From: Pantoea sp. Lij88
Lineage (GTDB): Bacteria > Pseudomonadota > Gammaproteobacteria > Enterobacterales > Enterobacteriaceae
Direction: 5' to 3'
NCBI RefSeq assembly: GCF_030062155.1
Contig: NZ_CP118269.1
Span: 2,294,001-2,358,000 of the forward strand
Length of the DNA stretch: 64,000 nt
The position numbers and the translations under genes were made by a program. Position 1 is the stretch's first letter. The number at the start of each line of letters is the position of its first letter. Positions 45,966-55,146 of this stretch are shown here, piece by piece. The notes beneath the pieces are model-generated. The model was not told where the DNA came from. It was given only the letters and a program-made list of their open reading frames with translations, and ran no database searches.

Positions 45966-47102
45966 ATGCAATTTACCATTGTGCAAAGCACTACGGATGT
46001 TCCGGTCAAAAGCGTCGCGTTTCTGCCGCCTGGCGGCACGATTGGCCGCAGTCAGGACAACGATCTGGTGCTGCCGGACGAGACGCGGGCCATTTCGCGT
46101 CTGCAGGCGCTGGTTCACCTGTCGCACGACGGAGAGTGCCGTCTGACCAATCAGGGCAGCGTGACGCCGGTAGAACATAACGGGATTTCCCTGGGTCGCG
46201 GCATGCAGGTGCTGCTGAAGCATGGCGATGCGTTACGCATCGGTGACTATGCGCTGGAAGTGCGTGACCCCGCCTGCAATAACGTGCAGAACGATCCCCT
46301 GGCGCTGTTTGCAGGCGACAGCGCCGAGCCCGCGAATCCGCTGGGCATTCACGAACATCATGAGATTGATGACCGGCTGCTGGTCAATGAGGTCACCCCT
46401 TCACGCCACGAGCGCCACAACGATGCGCGGCTGGCGATTGATCCGCAGGCCAGTGAGCCGCGCCGGGCGCTGGTATCACAGCCGGTGGATCAGGATCGGC
46501 TGATCGCCGCCCTGCTCGACGGCATGGGGCTGAGCAACGGTCACGCTACGCCGGTGGATGAAGAGCAGATGTTCATTACCGGCCGGATGCTGAGCCTATT
46601 CTCCCAGGGCACCGTCGCGCTGCTCTCGTCGCGATCCATTCTCAAGCGTGGCGTAAAAGCGGACATGACGATGATCCTGAACGAGGCCAATAATCCGTTC
46701 AAGATCCTGCCCTCCGGCAAAACCGTGCTGATGCAGATGTACCAGAGCCAGATGCCGGGTTTTATGCCGCCGGAACAGGCGGTTCGCGATGCGCTGGTCG
46801 ATCTGCAGGCCCACCAGCTGGGCATGATTGCCGGTATCCGCGCCATTATCGCGGCGATGCTGCAATCCTTTAATCCGCAGCGGCTGGAAGAGCAGGCGCG
46901 CGCCGATGGTCTGGTGTCAAAGCTGCCCTTTTCCACCGCGAAGAAAGCGGCCCTGTGGGACTACTTCATGCGTAATTACCAGCGAACTGCCGGGGAGATC
47001 GAAGACGATTTCCATACGCTGTTTGGCGAGGCGTTTCTGCACGCGTATGACATGGAGGTGAATCAGTATAAGGACTCTCAGACGCGGGTAGATGAAGCAT
47101 GA
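45966..47102 (+). CDS. tagH: T6SS FHA-domain protein (TagH/Fha)
   Basis: A 378-residue protein with an N-terminal FHA phosphothreonine-binding domain (R28 in GGTIGRSQDNDLVLP, S44-R45, and N72 in VEHNG) and the C-terminal helical domain of T6SS FHA proteins (about 190-370: LSLFSQGTVALLSSRSILK, NNPFKILPSG, ALVDLQAHQLGMIAGIRA, LFGEAFLHAYD). This should be the target that the kinase phosphorylates and the phosphatase resets. Its stop overlaps the phosphatase start by four bases. Confidence 0.92.
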   Translation: MQFTIVQSTTDVPVKSVAFLPPGGTIGRSQDNDLVLPDETRAISRLQALVHLSHDGECRLTNQGSVTPVEHNGISLGRGMQVLLKHGDALRIGDYALEVRDPACNNVQNDPLALFAGDSAEPANPLGIHEHHEIDDRLLVNEVTPSRHERHNDARLAIDPQASEPRRALVSQPVDQDRLIAALLDGMGLSNGHATPVDEEQMFITGRMLSLFSQGTVALLSSRSILKRGVKADMTMILNEANNPFKILPSGKTVLMQMYQSQMPGFMPPEQAVRDALVDLQAHQLGMIAGIRAIIAAMLQSFNPQRLEEQARADGLVSKLPFSTAKKAALWDYFMRNYQRTAGEIEDDFHTLFGEAFLHAYDMEVNQYKDSQTRVDEA

Positions 47103-47875
47103 AAATCGTTTTTGCCAGCCGCTGTCAGCAGGGGCTACGTGATGAGAATCAGGATCGCACCGGCGCAGAGCTGGATGATCGTAAAGCCTGTTTTGTGGTC
47201 TGCGATGGCGTGGCCGGTCTGCCTGGCGGCGAGATGGCGGCACAGCTGGTGCGCGACACCCTGCTGAGTCAGATACAGGCGCATGACGACTTTACGCCGG
47301 AAATGACCCGTCAGGCGATTGAACAGTGCCGCTTAGCCTTGCAGGAGGCACAGGGTAAAAATCCGAAATATTCACGCATGAGTACTACCCTGGCGGCCCT
47401 GTTTATTGACCGTCATAAACAGCGTGCATGGTGGGCGCATGCCGGTGACAGCCGGGTTTACCACTTCCGCCGCGGCGCGCTCCATGAGGTGACCCGGGAT
47501 CACAGTCTGGCCCAGCAGCTGAAAGATGCCGGCTATGAAAATACCGGCATTAACAGTAATTTACTCTATAATGCGCTCGGCGCTGAACCGTCTCGTTTAG
47601 TGAGCTTTTCGCAGGAGATAGGGCTGGAAGATGGCGACGCTTTTCTGGTCTGCACCGATGGCTTCTGGCTGAATCTCACCAGTGATGAAATGGAACAGGC
47701 GCTGCGCATGGTGAATGCCTGCGAAGAGTGGCTGGCACTGATGGAACAGGCGGTAAGCCGCAACGTAAAAAAAGATAATCTCAGCGCACTGGCGGTCTGG
47801 ATTGGTGAGCCGGAAGAGGCAACATTGCTCTATTCACTGGCTGATTCGGCGCGCTTCCTGCCGCCTCGTTTTTGA
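47099..47875 (+). CDS. pppA: PP2C-family protein phosphatase (PppA type)
   Basis: A 258-residue metal-dependent Ser/Thr phosphatase. Metal-site motifs RDENQDR (14-20), CDGVAGLPGGE (35-45, in place of DGMGG), HAGDSRVYHFR, TRDHSL and CTDGFW, with KKDNLSALAV near the end, are all present, so it should be active. It is predicted to dephosphorylate the FHA protein or the kinase. ATGA overlap with the FHA gene; the kinase gene is two genes further on. Confidence 0.93.
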   Translation: MKIVFASRCQQGLRDENQDRTGAELDDRKACFVVCDGVAGLPGGEMAAQLVRDTLLSQIQAHDDFTPEMTRQAIEQCRLALQEAQGKNPKYSRMSTTLAALFIDRHKQRAWWAHAGDSRVYHFRRGALHEVTRDHSLAQQLKDAGYENTGINSNLLYNALGAEPSRLVSFSQEIGLEDGDAFLVCTDGFWLNLTSDEMEQALRMVNACEEWLALMEQAVSRNVKKDNLSALAVWIGEPEEATLLYSLADSARFLPPRF

Positions 47876-47889
47876 TTCCAAGGATCCTT

Positions 47890-48843
47890 ATGAAACTGTG
47901 GTTGCCCGGCATCATCACCCTGCTGATGGCCTTTAACGCCCAGGCTGAAAATTATCGGGTGGTGTACTCCCCCAGCCTGGCGCTGGAGGTCTACATCGAT
48001 AACGTGGTGAGTAAAGCGCCTGACGACTGGTGTAAAGAGACGCTGCCGCTGCGCATCGTCTCCGGCAAGAGTAAGGATTCGTCGGTGCTGACCACCTTTT
48101 TACCGCGCGTTGGCACCCTGCTCGCCAATCAGTGCGGATTACTGGACGAACTGCCGTGGCAGATGACCAATAAAGAGGGTGGCGTCCTGGCCAGCGGCAG
48201 CGCCAGCAAGTTGCAGAACTGGCGTCCTATCGTGATGGCCGATGCCACGGCCAGCGCCAGTGCCAGCAATGCCGTGCCGCTGGACCTGTCACGGCCCGCC
48301 AACAGCACGCCGCTGCAACATTTTGACCTCCCGAGCGGCTGCCATTTCCGCACCGCCTGGGATGAAAATGCCCAGACCCTGTTTATCCCGGACGTCAGCA
48401 AGCAGCAGTGCTCGCCCGACGGCTGGGCAGAAGGCAAGAGTGAACTGACGCTGGCGACGCCGGAGCACCCCACGCCGGTCGCGGTCACCTTTTATCAGGG
48501 CTACCCCATCGCCAATCTGACGATCCCGGACAGCAAGCTGGAAGTCATCGCTGCGAATAATCAGCGCATGATTGTGACGCGCCCGGATACGCCCGATAGC
48601 TGGCTGGTACTGCCCTTTGATGCCCGCCAGCATGTGTGGCGCTTCAATGGTGCGCTGTTGATAAAGATGGATAAGAATGCTGCGCAGCAGGATGCTGACG
48701 CTGTGAAATCGCGGGTCGATACGTTGCGCAGCCAGTGGGCGCCCTATTTCATGCCACAGCAAAAAGTGAATGTGTTACTCATCGACACCCTGCACGCGGA
48801 TCTGGTCGATCCAGCCATTGGTGCCTGGCGTAACATCAATTAA
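47890..48843 (+). CDS. Periplasmic protein of unknown function in the tss-like operon
   Basis: I do not recognise this family. It is a 317-residue protein starting MKLWLPGIITLLMAFNAQA (signal peptide, cleavage before ENY), with no other membrane segment. The body has four cysteines (in DDWCKE, ANQCGL, SGCHFR, KQQCSPD), enough for two disulfides, and a low-complexity Ala/Ser patch (TASASASNAV) that may be a linker between two domains. It is encoded between the phosphatase and the kinase, whose C-terminus is also periplasmic, so it could be that kinase's periplasmic partner; this is inference from position. AAGGA precedes ATG 47890. Confidence 0.75.
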   Translation: MKLWLPGIITLLMAFNAQAENYRVVYSPSLALEVYIDNVVSKAPDDWCKETLPLRIVSGKSKDSSVLTTFLPRVGTLLANQCGLLDELPWQMTNKEGGVLASGSASKLQNWRPIVMADATASASASNAVPLDLSRPANSTPLQHFDLPSGCHFRTAWDENAQTLFIPDVSKQQCSPDGWAEGKSELTLATPEHPTPVAVTFYQGYPIANLTIPDSKLEVIAANNQRMIVTRPDTPDSWLVLPFDARQHVWRFNGALLIKMDKNAAQQDADAVKSRVDTLRSQWAPYFMPQQKVNVLLIDTLHADLVDPAIGAWRNIN

Positions 48844-48887
48844 TTACCGCGCTGCCTGGCGATCAGGCCGTGTACAGAGAGTTCACT

Positions 48888-50315
48888 ATGTCGGCAAATG
48901 ATAATCCGAAAACTGTTCCGAATGCCCTGCCTGACGGCTATCGTTTCAATGAGTTTGAGATCAAGGAAGTGATCGGGGGCGGCGGCTTCGGCATCGTCTA
49001 TCGCGCGTGGGATCACCAGTTAGAACGCACTATCGCCATCAAAGAGTATATGCCGGTGTCGCTGGCGGTCCGTGCCACCGATTTAACGCTGGAGCTGCGC
49101 GGTGAACGTTTTCAGAAACTGTTTAATGCCGGGCTGAACAGCTTTATTCAGGAAGCACGTCTGCTGGCCCGCTTTAACCATCCGGGACTGCTGCACGTGC
49201 TGCGCTTCTGGGAGCAGAACGGCACGGCCTATATGGGCACGCTCTACTACAGCGGCATGACTCTGAAAGAGTGGCAGGTCACCAGCCCGGCATCGATTTG
49301 TGAAGCCTGGATCCGTCGCCTGCTGCCGCCGCTGCTGGGTGCCATCAGCACCATTCATCAGGCCGGCTATCTGCATCGCGATATCTCGCTCGACAACATC
49401 CAGCTGCAGGATAATCAGCTGCCGGTGCTGCTGGACTTCGGCTCGGCGCGTAAAGAGATTGGCAACCTCTCTGACGAAACGGAAATCATGCTCAAACCGG
49501 GCTTTGCGCCGATTGAGCAGTACAGCGAAGAGGGTGAAGTCGAACAGGGACCGTGGACCGATATCTACGCTCTGGGCGCGGTGCTGCACAGCCTGATTAC
49601 CGGTAATCCACCGCCGGTGAGTGTGGTGCGCTGCATTGAAGATAATTATCAGCCGCTGGTGGAACGTCAGCCAGAAGGCTACTCGCTGCCGCTGCTGCAC
49701 GCCATTGACTGCGCGCTGGCCATGAAACCCGGCGATCGTCCGCAAACGATTGACGCCTTTGCGGCGCTGATCGATCTGCCGGTCAGTGATGTGGAGGCCG
49801 TGGTCAACAGCTTCCCGGTGCCGGGCGAATCGCCTGCTCTGCCGATCGAAGAGGTGACTGAGGCGGCTCCGCCGGTGGTGATGGCGATGAATCACGCCGC
49901 CGCGTCGGCTGAACCGGTTACGCCGCGTACGGTGCGCAGACTGTCTCCTGGCCTGCTGGGTCTGGCGGCCGTGGCTATCCTGGCGGTGATCGTCACGGTA
50001 TGGCTGACTAATCGCCACAGCGCGACGCCGGAGGGCGTGAGTAATCGTTCAGCCGTGACGAATGCGCCCGCATCGGCTCCGTCAGCCGCCGCCGTTCCGG
50101 CCGCGCTGGCGACGGTCTATCTCAAGCTGGAGAGTGGTGAGAGCGTGGTGCTGAACGGACAGCCGGTCGAGGTGAAACCGGGCAGCAGCGGCTTTGCCGC
50201 GCTGAATCTGGCGGCGGGCCAGTACAAAATTGACGTGAAGAATGGCAGTGAGATGCACAGCCAGTCTTTGACGATCGATAAGCCTGGCACCTGGCTGATT
50301 AATCCGGGTAACTAA
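48888..50315 (+). CDS. ppkA: Transmembrane Ser/Thr protein kinase (PpkA type)
   Basis: A 475-residue protein with a cytoplasmic Hanks-type kinase domain: GGGGFGIVY (30-38), ATP Lys K52 in IAIKEYMP, H163-R164-D165 followed by ISLDN (Ser where most kinases have Lys, as in T6SS kinases), D183-F-G. A variable linker, one TM (about 356-376), an Ala/Ser-rich stretch and a small periplasmic PEGA-like beta domain (TVYLKLESGESVVLNGQ to the end) follow. It should phosphorylate the FHA protein and be switched by envelope cues. Last gene of the operon; a strong terminator follows. Confidence 0.92.
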   Translation: MSANDNPKTVPNALPDGYRFNEFEIKEVIGGGGFGIVYRAWDHQLERTIAIKEYMPVSLAVRATDLTLELRGERFQKLFNAGLNSFIQEARLLARFNHPGLLHVLRFWEQNGTAYMGTLYYSGMTLKEWQVTSPASICEAWIRRLLPPLLGAISTIHQAGYLHRDISLDNIQLQDNQLPVLLDFGSARKEIGNLSDETEIMLKPGFAPIEQYSEEGEVEQGPWTDIYALGAVLHSLITGNPPPVSVVRCIEDNYQPLVERQPEGYSLPLLHAIDCALAMKPGDRPQTIDAFAALIDLPVSDVEAVVNSFPVPGESPALPIEEVTEAAPPVVMAMNHAAASAEPVTPRTVRRLSPGLLGLAAVAILAVIVTVWLTNRHSATPEGVSNRSAVTNAPASAPSAAAVPAALATVYLKLESGESVVLNGQPVEVKPGSSGFAALNLAAGQYKIDVKNGSEMHSQSLTIDKPGTWLINPGN

Positions 50316-50331
50316 TCCCCGGTTCGATCGT

Positions 50332-50360
50332 AAAAGGGCGCGACAATGTCGCGCCCTTTT
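50332..50360. terminator. Bidirectional terminator, ppkA / chaC
   Basis: AAAAGGGCGCGAC-AAT-GTCGCGCCCTTTT is a perfect 13-bp stem with T runs on both strands, lying between the convergent kinase and chaC genes. Confidence 0.92.
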
Positions 50361-50378
50361 CTATGCGGCTGCCCCGGC

Positions 50379-51134
50379 TCAGGCCTGTCTGAGGCAGGAT
50401 TGCTGCAGCGTCCGCACCTGATGTGCCAGTCGGCTCAGACTCTCATCCTCCATGCCGCGCCGGGTCAGTTCCTCTTCCAGCGCAAACAGATACTGCGCAT
50501 TCGAGCCCAGTGGGCCGCTGGCGGCGGCGATAAGTGGCGCGATCGCCTCCGGGCAGGAGTCCGATTCATAGAGCGGATGACGCGGGTCCATAATAAACGT
50601 CAGCGCCGTCACGCTGCGTCCATCCTCCAGCTGTAACTCACACCAGGTGGGAAGATAGCAGCCGGTGATCATCTCACGCTTCCACAGCAGCGCCAGCTCT
50701 TCATGCAGGCGCTCTTCCGGCAGACGAAATGCCAGTCCGGTGGTGCGGCCGCCCTGCTTCAGCGCCAGCATACGGCCTGGATGCGTGGCGGTTCCACGTC
50801 CGGCAATCAGCCGCAAACAGAAAGCGCGGTGCCAGCCCTCCAGCGAACCGGAGGCGACTTCATCCGCCTCAAAAATCGGGTTCCACATCAGCGAGCCGTA
50901 GCCAAAGATCCATACCGGGCTGTGATCGGGACGGCAGGCCAGGGTGGCTGCCAGTGAGGCCGCGCGCTGCTCGCAACTCCAGAGTAGCGTCTCATCGATA
51001 TCCCCGAACGACGTTTTACAATCCGCTTTTAATAGAAATTCCCGGGTAAGCAATGCGACCTCCTCAACGTCAACGGCGTCCTGCGGAATGGCTCCTGTAA
51101 CATGATCTCCAAAACGGCGCTGCGTTTCGTTCAT
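50379..51134 (-). CDS. chaC: Glutathione-specific gamma-glutamylcyclotransferase
   Basis: A 251-residue ChaC-family enzyme that splits glutathione into 5-oxoproline and Cys-Gly. The substrate-binding loop VWIFGYGSLMWNPIFEAD and the following GWHRAFCLRL are characteristic; the catalytic Glu should be in LPEERLHEELALLWKREMI or nearby, which I cannot fix. About 40 N-terminal residues precede the fold. It lies 145 bases downstream of chaB on the same strand, after the chaB terminator. Confidence 0.92.
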   Translation of the reverse strand: MNETQRRFGDHVTGAIPQDAVDVEEVALLTREFLLKADCKTSFGDIDETLLWSCEQRAASLAATLACRPDHSPVWIFGYGSLMWNPIFEADEVASGSLEGWHRAFCLRLIAGRGTATHPGRMLALKQGGRTTGLAFRLPEERLHEELALLWKREMITGCYLPTWCELQLEDGRSVTALTFIMDPRHPLYESDSCPEAIAPLIAAASGPLGSNAQYLFALEEELTRRGMEDESLSRLAHQVRTLQQSCLRQA

Positions 51135-51226
51135 TAAATTGACATTAATCTATTTCTGCGCAGGGTTACAAGCGTGATTCCGGTCGCAGGTTAAAAAAAA
51201 CCAGATAAACCTGATAGCGCAGCCGT

Positions 51227-51255
51227 AAAAAAGGGCCAGATAATCCTGGCCCTTT
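51227..51255 (-). terminator. chaB terminator
   Basis: Minus-strand AAAGGGCCAG-GATTAT-CTGGCCCTTT with a T6 tail, 25 bases after the chaB stop. chaC lies beyond it, so chaC may depend on read-through or its own promoter. Confidence 0.87.
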
Positions 51256-51279
51256 GTCATGTACAGGCTAGCGAGGGCA

Positions 51280-51510
51280 TTATTTTTTAGGGTGCCACTT
51301 ATCGTCATCGCCTTTTTCATACTCTTTTTTCACGGCTGACCAGGCGACTTTGTGCGCCACCTCCTCCCGCGACTCCTCGCCACGGCGATCTTCCGCCTTT
51401 TTATACTGTTCCCACGCACTGTTAAATGCCTGCTGATAGATATCCTGCGCATGCGCGGGCAGCACGTGTTTAACATTGTCTGGTAAGTCGTTTCGGTCAG
51501 AATAAGGCAT
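51280..51510 (-). CDS. chaB: ChaB protein
   Basis: A 76-residue cytoplasmic protein nearly identical to E. coli ChaB across its length (PDNVKHVLPAHAQDIYQQAFNS, EEVAHKVAWSAVKKEY, KGDDDKWH). It is linked genetically to cation transport regulation via ChaA; the molecular role is not firmly established. Highly charged C-terminus. GGAGGGG precedes the start. Confidence 0.97.
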   Translation of the reverse strand: MPYSDRNDLPDNVKHVLPAHAQDIYQQAFNSAWEQYKKAEDRRGEESREEVAHKVAWSAVKKEYEKGDDDKWHPKK

Positions 51511-51883
51511 AACCCCTCCTCAGTTAAGGAACACCTGTTAAGCCTGGCGCAGCACGGCAAAAATACAAACAGCGACTTATCGCCACTTCATAGTGAAAAC
51601 CCCTGTGAGCTCACACAAGTCATCATGAAGAGCGGATTTTCCGGTGAATAACCGCTGGATAGAGTGATATGTCAGAATTGTTGTAGGCTGATTAATATTG
51701 CAATATTTGAGATAACTTCAGGTTAATACCCCTTCGGGACTTTATTGCATTTTAGTAAAAAGCAGTAAATTTTTCCCGCTCGGGCAGGTGAAAAGATAAA
51801 CTGCGCCCTGCCCTAAAACTGATTATATTTCTAACAGCAGCACGCGCTGTGTCCGGATAATCATTAACCAGAGAGGATGGTGA
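51511..51883. other. Divergent chaB / chaA intergenic region
   Basis: This 373-base gap must hold the promoters for chaB and chaA. It contains AT-rich stretches (around 51685-51725 and 51740-51775), but I cannot name a promoter or operator with confidence. No small gene is apparent. Confidence 0.35.
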
Positions 51884-52975
51884 ATGCCTTCACATGAAAA
51901 AACACGTCACAAGGAATTCTCGCTGATACTTCCCCTTATCACGCTGGGGATACTCTATTTTTTTGGTGCAACCACGTCATTTCCGATCGTCGTCGGGATC
52001 AACTTAGTGGCGCTGGTTGCCATTCTGAGCAGCGCGTTTAGCGTTGTACGACATGCAGACGTACTGGCCCACCGCCTGGGCGAGCCTTATGGCTCTCTGA
52101 TCCTGAGTCTGTCCGTCGTGATTCTGGAAGTGAGCCTGATCTCGGCACTGATGGCGACCGGCGATGCCGCACCCGGCCTGATGCGCGATACGCTTTATTC
52201 AATCGTGATGATTGTCACCGGCGGCCTGGTCGGCTTTGCGCTCTTGCTGGGCGGGAATAAATTCGCGACGCAATACGTGAATCTGGCGGGCGTGAAGCAA
52301 TATCTGATCGCTATCTTTCCCCTCGCGATTCTGGTGCTGGTGTTTCCCAACGCGCTGCCGGGCGGTAACTTCTCTGTTACCCAGGCGCTGCTCATCGCGG
52401 CAATTTCCGCAGCGATGTATGGCGTTTTCCTGCTGATCCAGACTAAAACGCACCAGAGCTTGTTTGTCTACGAGCACGAAGATGAGAGTGACGATGGGGA
52501 TCCGCATCACGGCAAACCTTCGGCACACAGCAGCGTCTGGCACACCATCTGGCTGCTCGTGCATCTGATTGCGGTGATTGCCGTGACCAAGATGAATGCG
52601 AATACGCTGGAAAGCCTGCTGACGGATCTGAATGCACCGGCGCAGTTCACCGGCTTCCTGGTCGCGCTGCTGATCCTCTCACCGGAGGGCCTGGGCGCGA
52701 TCAAGGCCGTGCTGATGAATCAGGTACAACGCGCCATGAACCTGTTCTTTGGCTCGGTGCTGGCGACCATCTCCCTGACCGTACCGGCGGTGACCATTAT
52801 CGCTACTCTGACCGGACAGGAGCTGATATTCGGTCTGGAGCCACCGCAGATGGTGATCATGATGGCGTCGCTGATTCTCTGTCAGCTCTCCTTCTCGACC
52901 GGACGCACCAATGTCCTGAACGGTGCCGCCCATCTGGCGTTGTTTATCGGTTATCTGATGACCATCATGCTGTAA
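51884..52975 (+). CDS. chaA: Sodium-potassium/calcium:proton antiporter ChaA
   Basis: A 363-residue CaCA-family antiporter with about 11 TM segments, exchanging Ca2+, Na+ or K+ for protons at alkaline pH. The alpha repeats are seen as SLILSLSVVILEVSLISALM and ALLILSPEGLGAIKAV, with the acidic central loop YEHEDESDDGDPHHGKPSAHSS between the halves. Same length and order as E. coli ChaA (366 residues). AGAGAGGATGG leads into the start. Confidence 0.97.
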   Translation: MPSHEKTRHKEFSLILPLITLGILYFFGATTSFPIVVGINLVALVAILSSAFSVVRHADVLAHRLGEPYGSLILSLSVVILEVSLISALMATGDAAPGLMRDTLYSIVMIVTGGLVGFALLLGGNKFATQYVNLAGVKQYLIAIFPLAILVLVFPNALPGGNFSVTQALLIAAISAAMYGVFLLIQTKTHQSLFVYEHEDESDDGDPHHGKPSAHSSVWHTIWLLVHLIAVIAVTKMNANTLESLLTDLNAPAQFTGFLVALLILSPEGLGAIKAVLMNQVQRAMNLFFGSVLATISLTVPAVTIIATLTGQELIFGLEPPQMVIMMASLILCQLSFSTGRTNVLNGAAHLALFIGYLMTIML

Positions 52976-52994
52976 CGTCACCGGATGTCAGGCG

Positions 52995-53026
52995 AAAAAA
53001 AAGAGCGATTAATCGCTCTTTTTTTT
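52995..53026. terminator. Bidirectional terminator, chaA / kdsA
   Basis: GAGCGATTAATCGCTC is a perfect palindrome flanked by A8 and T8, so it ends both convergent transcripts. It lies 13 bases before the kdsA stop on the minus strand. Confidence 0.92.
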
Positions 53027-53039
53027 GCAGCAAACTTAC

Positions 53040-53906
<867 letters not shown>

Positions 53907-53919
53907 TCAGTGGGTCCGC

Positions 53920-54729
53920 TTAGTGCAGCGTGACCTGTTTTTGTTCGATTGCGTGAATCTGAACTTTGATCATTTCGCTGACCGGGTCTTCAGGACACTG
54001 CTCAACGAAGTAGGTTAAATCATTCAGGGCGATATGTTCGCACTGCAGCTGCGCGTAGATCAAACCGCGATCGCGGATTTCGTAGGGATCATCAGGATCG
54101 ATACGCAACAGCACCTGACTGACGTTCAGCGCCAGTTCCATCTTCTGCTCTTCCATCAACGCGGCTTTCAGCGTGTCGAGCATCTTGCGCATCACGGTGA
54201 CGGTTTTGGCTTCGTCCAGATCATCGTCATACAGACGCGCGGTCGGGCTGATATTGCCTTTGAGCCACACTTCCAGCGTGTGCCGATCCAGGGTTTCCCC
54301 ATTGAACGGGTTAATCATCCACTTATCGCCATCAATCCAGTCGGCGCGCAGAATCAGCTGCGTCGGGAAAATCACCGGCATCAGCGGCAGTTCCAGCTCG
54401 GCGGCGATGTGCAGCAGAATCACACCCAGTGACACTGCGGTGCCCTGGCGGGTCTTCAGCACGTTATCGATCCACAGCGCATCGGAAAGTTTGTAGACGC
54501 CGCTGGCACCGCGAAAGCCCCACTGGCGATAAAACAGCTCCAGCAGCTTTTCGAGCTGCATATCAGCATCTTCGATGTCACTGACATACTCACGCGCTTC
54601 GGCGACTAACGCCGCAAGTTGCGTTTCCACCGACACCGCCGGGAAGTCGGCGCGGATGGCAAGCGTAGCGCCAATCACCGCTTCACACAGCGGCGTCTGG
54701 CTGAAATCTAATTGTTCGGTCGAGGTCAT
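53920..54729 (-). CDS. sirB1: SirB1 family protein (transglutaminase-like/TPR)
   Basis: A 269-residue cytoplasmic protein matching E. coli SirB1/YchA. The N-terminal transglutaminase-like region contains GVILLHIAAELELPLMPVIFPTQLILR and a C-terminal TPR-like segment contains LLRIDPDDPYEIRDRGLIYAQL. The Cys of classical transglutaminases is absent at the usual place (GVILLHIA), so enzymatic activity is doubtful. It starts one base after the sirB2 stop. Confidence 0.93.
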   Translation of the reverse strand: MTSTEQLDFSQTPLCEAVIGATLAIRADFPAVSVETQLAALVAEAREYVSDIEDADMQLEKLLELFYRQWGFRGASGVYKLSDALWIDNVLKTRQGTAVSLGVILLHIAAELELPLMPVIFPTQLILRADWIDGDKWMINPFNGETLDRHTLEVWLKGNISPTARLYDDDLDEAKTVTVMRKMLDTLKAALMEEQKMELALNVSQVLLRIDPDDPYEIRDRGLIYAQLQCEHIALNDLTYFVEQCPEDPVSEMIKVQIHAIEQKQVTLH

Positions 54730-54730
54730 G

Positions 54731-55126
54731 CTATCCCCATAACGGCATTTTGGTCAGCGCCAGCTTAATGATGGTCACCAGTGCGATTAACGCCACCAGA
54801 AAAGCGATCCAGCGGGTGCGATCAGTACGTGGACGGCGACTCAATGCCACAAATCCTAAGGCGATGTAGATGATAACCGCTAAAAGCTTCTCCGTCAGCC
54901 AGCTTCCTTGCGGCGTGAAGGGATAGAAGTGGGTAATCATCACCAGCGAGACGCCGGTCACCAGTAACAGGGTGTCGTTAACGTGCGGCAGAATGCGGAC
55001 CCAGCGTTTCGTCATCATCGCCGATCCACGGCGCAGCCAGTAAAAACGCAGCAGGAACAACGTCACGGTCAGCACGACCGTTAAGATGTGCAGATTTTTA
55101 ATCAGGGGATAAAAGGCGTACATCAT
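54731..55126 (-). CDS. sirB2: SirB2 family membrane protein
   Basis: A 131-residue inner-membrane protein with four TM segments (YPLIKNLHILTVVLTVTLFLLRFYW near the start), matching the SirB/YchQ family. Function unknown. Two adjacent ATGs (55126, 55123) follow AAAAGGATTC; the second has the better spacing. Sits between prmC and sirB1 as in E. coli. Confidence 0.92.
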   Translation of the reverse strand: MMYAFYPLIKNLHILTVVLTVTLFLLRFYWLRRGSAMMTKRWVRILPHVNDTLLLVTGVSLVMITHFYPFTPQGSWLTEKLLAVIIYIALGFVALSRRPRTDRTRWIAFLVALIALVTIIKLALTKMPLWG

Positions 55127-55146
55127 GAATCCTTTTCAAAGCGCTG

